A model generated the notes under the pieces. That model searched no databases. It saw only the letters and a program-made list of their open reading frames with translations, and was not told the origin of the DNA. A program made the translations under genes and the position numbers. From Scalesia atractyloides (taxonomy: Eukaryota > Streptophyta > Magnoliopsida > Asterales > Asteraceae): a stretch of DNA of 64,000 nt. Below are positions 56,291 through 64,000 of this stretch, in pieces; position 1 is the first letter of the stretch, and every line of letters begins with the position of its first letter. The DNA is taken from assembly GCA_947069175.1 (NCBI GenBank), contig CAMTDV010000028.1:71532157-71596156 (forward strand), given 5' to 3'.

Positions 56291-56925
56291 CTTGTCGCTG
56301 AAATTCAATTTTGTATGGGTTATAACTAGAGGTTTGACCATTATTAAAGGGGTTACGAATTTCTTGAGTTTTGAACTTGTTCTTGGAGCCTAGCAACACC
56401 CAACCTTCATCTCCAACTCCATCGATTCCATCCAATCATCCGAGTTCATCATCATCAATCCTAATCCTAGTTCTCTACCATCATCATCATCAATCCTTCC
56501 ATTCACCCACCATTATCATCAACCTCAAATCCTAATCATCACTCATCACCATCACCAAGTTCAAGATGTTGAAGTTCGAGTTTTCATCAATCGTTGATCG
56601 TGCTCCGTTCACCATGAGCGACTAATTCTTGAGGGCTTCACCCCGATGTAAACTCTTATAAGGATTTCTAGGGTTTATTATTTGTTTAGAACTTGGTTTG
56701 TGACTAATTGAATTGCATTTTGAAGAATTGATAATTGTCTTACATTTGTATTGAATTTACGAATTGTTGAATGAGTTATGAAATTCGACTTCGTGAAATG
56801 AATATGCGTATTTATGCCTTGTCTTTTGATATGATTTAGTTGTCCAAGGCAACAAAGTGCATTGTGGTCCATTTCCTATGATGTCGATAGCAATTGGCAC
56901 ATAAACCTTGTGATTCTAAGCCGTT

Positions 56926-56930
56926 AATGA
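56926..56930. repeat. Target duplication AATGA (left)
   Basis: The same as 59570-59574, flanking the solo LTR. Confidence 0.9.
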
Positions 56931-57113
56931 TGTAACATCCGTCAAAAACGGATTTTACCAAACCCGCTCCGTTTATTAACCGAACAGTCAGTTAAAAATT
57001 TCGTTGCGAGTTAAATGCCTAAAATAATTTTAAACGATACATAATCAATTATTATATGGGATTATATAATTAGTTTTTGAAAAACTGTTAAAAATATGAA
57101 AATAAAAATGTTT

Positions 57114-57202
57114 TGTTCCTGCCGGATTTCGAACCCGGGTCAGTCACGGTTCAACAACAGACTTAACACTCAACACTTAAACCACTGCGCCACTGATGTT
57201 CT
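57114..57202 (-). other. tRNA-like cassette (antisense, Leu/Ser form) in solo LTR
   Basis: The minus strand has CAGTGGCGCAGTGGTTTAAG as A box and CCGGGTTCGAAATCCGGC as a perfectly paired B-box arm. It corresponds to 6990-7073, again opposite to the LTR direction. Confidence 0.75.
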
Positions 57203-57895
57203 TTGTTAAATGTTAGGATCATTTAATTGATAACGGTTTTTTTCCGAATTCAAAACCGGCGCCCAAAGTTGCAGTCGTCGGAAATCCCGACAATCTCGCG
57301 AAACTTAACGATTCTTTCCGTTATAACATAAACTTTAACTACACATCGGTTATAACCGACGTCTGAGTCCGCGACACAAATTATAACCGCCGGAGTTTTT
57401 CTAACCGACGAATCAAGTCGAAAATCGGACCAAATTCATCAACGATTTGCCTTATAAATACCCCCTCGAACCTCTGCAAACATTTTCGCTCAAAACCACA
57501 CCCTTTCTCGGCGAAAACTCACTCGCCGGAATTCTTCTGCTCATCGCCGGAAAACCGAGTCCTTAACTTCTAAGCCTTACTAAACCCTCTGAACTTATAC
57601 CGAAGTCACTCACATACTTTGTAAGCTTTCTGAAGACTCTCTGCTGCAAGACACTCGTCGCCGGAAGTGATTGCTGTCGCCGGAGTTACGCCGGAAAAAC
57701 AGAGGAAACCAGTCGGTATACCTCACGCCTAATTTCTTCATTCTTTTTATTTAATCTCATCTGTAATTAATCATAAAACGCTAAAGAAACCTGAATAAAA
57801 ACTTCGAACCAGTCAGTCATCATTTCTGGTTATAACTCAACGAAGAAGACGAAGTTACGGAACATATAAGTATAATTTAAATCAAGAAATAACTC

Positions 57896-57972
57896 GGGTT
57901 AGACACACAGTCCAGCGGTGGACTGTGTGCACAATAAACACACAAACGTCTCGAGTTCGAATCCTGTTCCAC
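57896..57972 (+). other. tRNA-like cassette 1 (sense) in solo LTR
   Basis: GGGTTAGACACACAGTCC, the 10-bp stem (ACACAGTCCA / TGGACTGTGT, loop GCGG), and the B box CGAGTTCGAATCC. Confidence 0.75.
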
Positions 57973-58065
57973 ATACGCTGCCTTAATAAAAATGCCTTTT
58001 TTTTGTTAACAGAACCGGATTCATTTTAGGTATATGTTAAGTATATTAATAACCGGAATAATAAC

Positions 58066-58144
58066 CAAGTTAGACACACAGTCCAGTGGTGGACTGTGTG
58101 TATGTTTAATCAAAGCGCACGAGTTCGAGTCCGGTCTTCTGCAT
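58066..58144 (+). other. tRNA-like cassette 2 (sense) in solo LTR
   Basis: Same form as the cassette before it, loop GTGG, B box CGAGTTCGAGTCC. About 95 bp spacing. Confidence 0.75.
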
Positions 58145-58233
58145 CGACCCGGACAATTATTTACCTTTTTAAATAAGTCAGAAATAAAAATAATTAGTTT
58201 GTGTTTAAGTATAATAAAAATCAGTTAAGTTAA

Positions 58234-58312
58234 CAAGTTGGACACACAGTCCAGCGGTGGACTGTGTGTTAGTATAAGCCACAGGTCCCGGGTTCGAGAC
58301 ATGTGGAGCGCA
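58234..58312 (+). other. tRNA-like cassette 3 (sense) in solo LTR
   Basis: TTGGACACACAGTCC, the same 10-bp stem, then CCCGGGTTCGAGAC as B box. The matching place in the 4587-7255 LTR has only two of these three stem-type cassettes. Confidence 0.72.
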
Positions 58313-58403
58313 CCGATTCTTTGATTTAAAATCGTTTTTAAAAATAAAGGATTTTCTGTTTAACCTAATTAATATATAAATGTAATTAAAAACATTAATA
58401 TTT

Positions 58404-58483
58404 CGGGTTAGACACGTAGCTCAGTTGGTAGAGCTGCGTGCACGCGTACGGGAGGTCATGGGTTCGAGCCTCACCCAGCGCAC
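58404..58483 (+). other. tRNA-like cassette 4 (sense, complete D-arm) in solo LTR
   Basis: TAGCTCAGTTGGTAGAGC as a full D-arm/A box and GGGTTCGAGCCTCACC as B box. It is nearly base-for-base the twin of 5739-5815, including GCGTGCACGCGTACGGGAGG between the arms. Confidence 0.8.
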
Positions 58484-59569
58484 ACAATAATACATACGAA
58501 CCGGTCAACTGTCACTGTTACAGTCAAAGTCAAAGTCAACGGTAAAAAAAAGTCAACCTTTTATTATTATTTTTATTTATTTATTTTAATTAAAAATCAA
58601 TTAAAAATACTTAAAAATAACATTTTTAAGGTTAGAAAATAGCCTTAAACTCACAAAAATACACCCAACAATCCTACTAAAATGGATTAATAAAATCCGT
58701 TTACTTACCGAACCATAATGCTATTTATCTAGGTTAATTTCACTCGTGGTTAAAACCACTTCGCGTGCATTCAACATCATCAACCGAACGCACCCACTGT
58801 GAGTGAATCTTACAACTCCCCTTTTTAATTACACGTTTTGGGGTGTGTCATGTGTCTCAAATAATTAACTCGTTTATTTAAATTTGTGCCATACCATATC
58901 GTGACCTAAACTTAGATTGTTTATATTGTTGTGATTACTTATTTCATTTTGTCAAATTATATGAAATTCATTCATTAAGCCCATCAGTTCCTCGTGGGAG
59001 ACGAGTTGAACAACGCGTGCCTCAAAACCAATCCATTATTGTTCATGTGTGTATCATTGAGTTTATATTGTTTATAGTTATGTCTTTCATATTATCATGT
59101 TTATGCAATTCATTCATTAGGCCCATCAGTTCCTCGTGAGAGACGAGTAGAGCAACGCGTGCCTCTAAACGTTCCATTATTGTTCATGTGTGCTTTATTT
59201 AATGTCTAATGATTGTTGAATAAGTTTACATCTATTTTTACTCATGTGTGGTTGTGCACTCATTTCATAATCAATTAAATAAACTTGTTCAAATGTTTTC
59301 CATAGGATTCACTCGCCAACTTTTTGTTGATCCAAAAAAACCCTTTTACACATGATACAGGTGAACAGGTTGAAGCAAAGAAAACATAGGAAATGCCTTA
59401 GAAGAGAACAAAGAAGCTTAGATTGATAGTTAGAACATGTTGTAATATTTATTGTAAATTTCCATTAAATTGTATTAATGAATATGAAACGTATAATAAA
59501 TGTCATGAGCTTTGATGATAACCCAATCATGCCCCGGTCACCTTTTCCGCTGCGGGTCGGGGTGTGACA

Positions 59570-59574
59570 AATGA
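59570..59574. repeat. Target duplication AATGA (right)
   Basis: Matches 56926-56930 and follows the last base of the solo LTR. Confidence 0.9.
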
Positions 59575-59945
59575 TCTAATTCGATTAAAACAAGTTAAAA
59601 CGTGTACTAACCCTAGGTCCTACAATTGTTGAACCGGGTGTGATCCTTGTTTCTCATCTTGTTATACTCAATCAATTAAGTTTATCGCAATTGTTTAAAT
59701 TTCCGTAGTTAAGTAATACAAACCAAATTTGTCGGATCATTTCGACATCCTTTTCAAACAAACAAAACTAATCAAATTCTTAGCAAGCTTTATAATAGTG
59801 ACAACCTTATTCCAAATCAATCACATCAATTGCAAACCACAAACTCTTCGTGGTTCGATCCCTTACTACCATTAACACATTGTTAAGGGTAATTCGGGAT
59901 TATAAATATTATCTTTGACCGGGACGCGACACTCTGATCAAATTT

Positions 59946-59962
59946 TGGCGCCGTTGCAGGGG
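59946..59962 (+). promoter_or_regulatory. Primer-binding site, tRNA-Asp type
   Basis: TGGCGCCGTTGCAGGGG matches the usual Athila/Tat primer site (complement of the plant tRNA-Asp 3' end), with one changed base. It lies five bases inside the 5' LTR. Confidence 0.8.
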
Positions 59963-60061
59963 AGTTCATGCACTTTGCGTTTGGGTTTGCTTGATTTTGT
60001 GATTATCTGTTTAAAAGTGCTTGTTTCTTTTTATTGTCTTTGCTTTTGTGTTACATGGGTG

Positions 60062-62394
60062 TGTTACTTGTGCAGGTTACAGGTAGTGCATGCATACACG
60101 GAATTTCGGGAGACCTTGCCATTAGTGTTCGAACCGGAGATTGAGCGGGTCATTAGAAGAAACCTAGCCAACTAGTTAGAGGCAACTCTTGTCTCTAATC
60201 CACCTACACCATCTTTTGGACCCATTCCAATGGATCCACAAAATTCCAACCAACCCAACAACCAAAACCAATTCTACGATTACCCACCCCAAAACCAAAA
60301 CACCCAAAACCATCAACCGGGGGGGGGGGGTGGTAACAACTCAAGATCACCAACACCACTATTCCAATCTCGTAGCCGAAACCAAAACAACCGCCAACGT
60401 ACACCCACACCCCCTCCTCCAAACGAAAACCGACAAAACCCATTACCACCTAATCTCAACAACCGAAACGTTAACGCCAACCGTGAGGTTAACCATAGCT
60501 GTGGCAATCCCACAAATGAAGCCCAATTTTATGACCTCGATGAGTTGAGAAATAATATTCCCGATGATGCACCGTATAATGTTCCCGGTTATCAATCGCC
60601 GGATCATGTGAGCATCCACTCGGAATATTCGGATGACGGTGGGAACTACAATGAAAGAGTTGTGGATGGCAAATGGAGGGATAACAACATGGGGAATTTT
60701 TACAATGTTCCGGGGTTTGATTATGACGATTTTGGCTATCAAAATGCCAACTTTGTGTGGAATAATGATGGGTATGGGCAAGAGTATGGTAGAGATGACA
60801 GCTACAGGAATAATCGTCAACCACGAAGGAATCAGGATTACGGCAACAACAATAATTACAATGGCAACCGTAACCAAATTCCACAATTTGTTGGCGGTGG
60901 AAATCAATGTGGAAATGGGGTGGTGACCGAAGAGCAGTAATAGACCAATAAATCAAGAGGTAAATGGTCCGAGACGTAAAATGCATCAACAAGCTCCGCG
61001 AGGTGTTAATGGGCGATTTAGACCGGTGGTCTTCGAAAATGACTCACCAATTGTGCCTACACCTCGAGGGAGAAGGGCTTTTGATTGTAAGCCAAACTAC
61101 ATCAATATCTTACCCCATTTCAACGGTAGAACGAATGACGAGCCGTATACACATTTGGAGGAATTTTCGGCCATATGTGGCACTATTGGAGGTCATGATT
61201 TTGCGTTCGAAGAAGTAAAATTGAGATTGTTCCAATTTTCGCTAAAAGACCAAGCTAAACGGTGGTTTCTCACACTTCCAGCAAACAGTATTCATACTTG
61301 GTTGGATATGCAACAAGTTTTCTTGGATGAATACTATTCTATTGCAAAGACCGATGATGCAAGGGATGAAATTCAGTCATTCAGGCAATTACCGAGGGAA
61401 TTATTACATGAGGCATTGACACGTTTCAAAGAATTGGTTAGGAAGTGTCCTCATCATCAAATTCCGAGGTGGGAGCTATTAAAGTGTTTTGTAAGGGGTT
61501 GGATGCCGATGATCACAAGTATTTGCAATCGGCTAGTAACGGAACATTGTTGAACAATCATGAAGAAGATGATTGGGAGTTCTTGGAAAGGATGAGCAAG
61601 AATTCTAAAGCGGTTGCTATGGCTGACCGATCTAAAAAGCATCCTATTTCCCGTTCTCTTCCCGATCTTGATTCAAGCGCTAAGGATCGAATTACCACTT
61701 TGGAAAGGGAGTTAGCTCGAATGAAGAAGAAGGAAGATTGTGGGGATATTGGGCATCGAACCGAAGAATGTCAAGTGAGTATGGCCCATACGAATCAGGA
61801 GGTGAATCAAGTATATGGTGATCGAAAGCAATTCGACATGAATTCTAATACTTATCACCCGGGGTTGAGAAACCATCCGAACTTCCGTTATGGGAACGCT
61901 TCAAATCAAATGAATCCCAATTTTCAAACGGGTAACCAAAATGGGAATCAAGGAGGTTCGATGTATCAAAACCGTCAAGGCGGTAACCAAGGAGGGTATC
62001 AACGAAATTACAACCAAGGAAGTGGTCAAGGCTATCAGAATCGTGAAGGTGGTTATCAAAGGGGCTACAACCAAGGTAGTAATGGAGGTGGTAACTCTAA
62101 TCCTCCAATGGGTGGTGACGACTCTTTAAGCTCAAAGTTGGATGCAATTATGAATGCATCACGACTTCGAATCAAGAAATAAAGATGGAAATGAAAAAGG
62201 AGTTCGAGGTTCGTGATAAATCGCATAAAGCTATAGAGAAGCAAGTGGGCCAACTTGCGGAGGAGATGACGCAGATGCGTGGAAATGGTGGAAAGTTGCC
62301 TAGTGACACTACAGTGAACCCTAAGCATCAAGGGTCCAGCTCGAAGAACACTCGTGAGGTACCAATTAATAAAATTTCATTATGTAGTGGTTGA
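60062..62394 (+). pseudogene. Gag of Athila-type gypsy, broken
   Basis: The frame begins with the family motif FEPEIERVIRRN. After an in-frame TAG (60173-60175) it goes on through an Asn/Gln-rich stretch from 60230 to a TAA at 60938. The capsid core follows in another frame from 60981 (INILPHFNGRTNDEPYTHLE, KLRLFQFSLKDQAKRWFLTL, RFKELVRKCPHHQIPRWELL), then returns to the first frame at about 61480 (DADDHKYLQSASNGTLLNN). A damaged knuckle lacks its first Cys (DCGDIGHRTEEC). A GN/GQ-rich tail follows, and a last part (62185-62394) with KAIEKQVGQLAEEM. A G-run at 60320-60329 may be one source of frame error. Structural particle protein in the family; not functional here. Confidence 0.8.
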
Positions 62395-62412
62395 GTCATT
62401 GATAATGGTGTT

Positions 62413-64000
62413 GTGTCACCACCACCCCAGTTTGTTGAAGGGGCGGTGGAAGAGGCTAGTGATGATGAGAGTGTTGATGGTCAAATGGGTCAAAAAGAAA
62501 ATGTTTTAAAAAGTGATAAAAATACACCTGTTGTGACCGCTTCTATCCCAAAAGTTAAGGAAAAGGGTGTGGAGGTTAATACTGCCCCTTATCCCTAGCT
62601 TTGTTTGGACCATCCAAAAAAGTGGTAAACAAAAGAAGTCCCCGCCAAGAAGAAATGTGGGAAGTTTTAAACAAGTAAAAATCAACCTACCACTTTTGGA
62701 TGCTATAAAACAAGTCCCATCTTATGTTAAGTACTTGAAGGACTTGTGTACTCAAAAGCGAACTCACAAATTTCCAAAGAAATTAGATTTAACCGAAAAT
62801 GTGAGTTCGATTCTTTCAGGTGCACTTCCACCCAAGTTGTAAGACCCGGGAGCGCCTATTATCTCCATTCAAGTTGGAGAATTTAAAATGACAAGGTCAC
62901 TCTTGGATCTTAGTGCTAGCGTGAGTATTCTACCGGGTACTTTGTATGAGCAACATGAGTTTGGTCCACTTCGAGCGGAATGCTACCGTAGTATTAGCCG
63001 ATTTGACTCCTAAACTACCCGTGGAATAGTTACGGATGTAATTGTCAAGGTCGAGGACTTTTACTATCTGGTGGACTTTTTAGTACTCGATTATGTTTCA
63101 TTGGACCTAACCAAGCAACCCATGGTTATTCTCGGTCGACCGTTTTTAGCAACATCAAATGCTCAAATTAATTGTAAAACGGGAACGGTTGACATGACTT
63201 TTGGTAACCGTCGGTTGCGGTGAAATGTTTTTGCCGGATTAACGGATCCTCTAGTCAATAATGAATGCTATATGGCGGACATTGTTGACGAGTGTATACC
63301 TCTTTGCGACATGGGTGTCGAGGAGGAAAACACAATAGAGGAGTGTTTCATGTTTGACAGATCACAACCGGAAACAAATCGGAGCATGGATGAGGAAGAG
63401 AAAAAGATGGAGGTGATGGCGGTGAAGGAAGGAAGACCACCTTGGACACACCAAGTGGAAAGCCTTCCCGATAAGATTGACACAAAGCTAAAGCCATCGT
63501 TGATAGAACCTCCCATGTTGAGTTGAAGGTGTGCCCAAGCATTTGAAGTATGCTTATGTGGGTGAAGGCAACACGCTACCGGTCATTATTACGGAAAATT
63601 TAACCGGGGAGCAAGAGAAAAATTGATGGATGTGTTGGTCGCCAATAGAGCCGCTTTTGGGTGGACCATTGCTGATTTGAAGGGAATTAGCCCTTCCGTT
63701 GTGATGCACAAAATCATCACTGAAGATGGTAGTACTCCTTCTCGGGACACACAACGGAGATTAAATCCGAACATGAGAGAAGTTGTCAAGAAGGATGCAC
63801 TCAAGTGGCTAGATGCGGGTATCATATACCCCATCTATGATAGCCAATTGGTAAACCCAACACAGACTGTTCCTAAAAAGGTGTGCATTCACGTCGTCAC
63901 AAATGATGCAGGTGAAGAGGTAGCCACTCGGCCGGTAACCGGGTGGCGTATTTGTATTGATTATAGGAAGTTGAATTCTGCAACTTCTAAAGACCATTTC
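62413..64000 (+). pseudogene. Protease and start of RT, Athila-type gypsy (runs off window)
   Basis: 62640-62840 encodes the conserved pre-protease block (VKINLPLLDAIKQVPSYVKY, LKDLCTQKRTHKFPKK, NVSSILSGALPPKL), then a TAA at 62840. The aspartic protease follows (SLLDLSASVSILPGTLYEQ): the family DLGAS site is DLSAS here, with Gly to Ser at 62912. RT starts after further stops and shifts: EGNTLPVIITENLTGEQE near 63550, KKDALKWLDAGIIYPI, then WRICIDYRKLNSATSKDHF at the window end. The rest of RT, RNase H, integrase and the 3' LTR should lie to the right. Confidence 0.8.

Larger units (their letters stand above)
56931..59569 (+). mobile_element. Solo LTR of the Tekay-like family, 2639 bp
   Basis: Starts TGTAACATCCGTCAAAAACG and ends CGGGTCGGGGTGTGACA, the same ends as the inverted LTR at 4587-7255, and is flanked by a perfect AATGA duplication. 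No internal region is present, so the element was reduced to a solo LTR by LTR-LTR recombination. It holds five tRNA-like cassettes and a direct repeat at 58969-59190 (CCCATCAGTTCCTCGTG, GACGAGT, CAACGCGTGCCTC, about 142 bp apart). Confidence 0.92.
55919..59940 (+). repeat. 5' LTR of Athila-type gypsy, interrupted by a solo LTR
   Basis: It ends TGATCA at 59935-59940, followed by AATTT and a tRNA-Asp primer site. It probably starts TGATACGTGG at 55919, though the start is less sure. Without the nested 2639-bp solo LTR and its 5-bp duplication, the LTR is about 1.38 kb, a usual Athila size. It holds the GC-rich patch at 56130-56290. Confidence 0.65.

Noticed and set aside
56081..56341. Short ORFs through the GTCGGCGACGCCCC patch
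   Set aside because: They are created by the GC-rich repeats within an LTR; no coding features.
60204..60992. Long minus-strand ORFs (up to 167 codons) across the gag start
   Set aside because: They lie opposite the Asn/Gln-rich gag region and have no conserved motifs; shadow frames.

Overview
This window is AT-rich nuclear DNA from a flowering plant. Three host gene families are recognisable (a FLX-like coiled-coil gene, a CONSTANS-LIKE B-box/CCT gene and HMA-domain HIPP copies), all with GT..AG introns. The rest is layered transposable elements: chromovirus and Athila-type Ty3/gypsy, copia, LINE, SINE, Helitron, hAT, Tourist/Harbinger and CACTA. The repeat types would fit an asterid such as a member of the Asteraceae, but that is inference. 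No bacterial-style operon, CRISPR array or origin is seen.

Layout. 1-3.5 kb: a broken HIPP-like gene and an apparently intact three-exon FLX-like gene on the minus strand. 3.5-4.6 kb: a hAT deletion derivative with a BED zinc-finger exon, interrupted by a Tekay-type Ty3/gypsy element on the minus strand (4587 to about 13.8 kb; LTR 4587-7255, PPT, decayed gag-pol, PBS at 12737-12748, second LTR from 12752). 13.84-15.6 kb: a stretch that reads as a base-by-base blend of the missing LTR half and the FLX locus, most likely a false consensus. 15.6-16.2 kb: a richer, organelle-like segment. 17.1-17.8 kb: a second broken HIPP copy. 18-23 kb: a repeat array, exon-like pieces and the 3' end of a Helitron with an RPA-like remnant. 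23-30 kb: tandem duplications, a hAT MITE, Helitrons and a SINE with a paralogous empty site. 30-43 kb: gypsy LTR and pol remnants, a Tourist-like MITE, a hAT MITE, another Helitron end, a LINE fragment and a copia-type LTR. 43-47.6 kb: nearly empty. 47.6-48.5 kb: a non-autonomous CACTA element just upstream of the CONSTANS-LIKE gene (49459-51154), which carries five frame disruptions. 51-55.9 kb: duplicated AT-rich DNA. 55.9 kb to the end: an Athila-type Ty3/gypsy element on the plus strand whose 5' LTR is interrupted by a solo LTR (56931-59569) of the Tekay family, with a perfect 5-bp target duplication.

The host genes do not form a pathway cluster. FLX-like proteins act with FRIGIDA in flowering control, and CONSTANS-LIKE proteins are light-response or flowering regulators, but their proximity here is probably incidental. 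The most unusual biology is in the Tekay-family LTRs. Each long LTR (about 2.65 kb) holds a run of tRNA-like cassettes, three or four in sense and one in antisense, each with A-box-like and B-box sequences. The solo LTR and the LTR at 4587-7255 carry the same ordered array, so it belongs to the family and is not chance.
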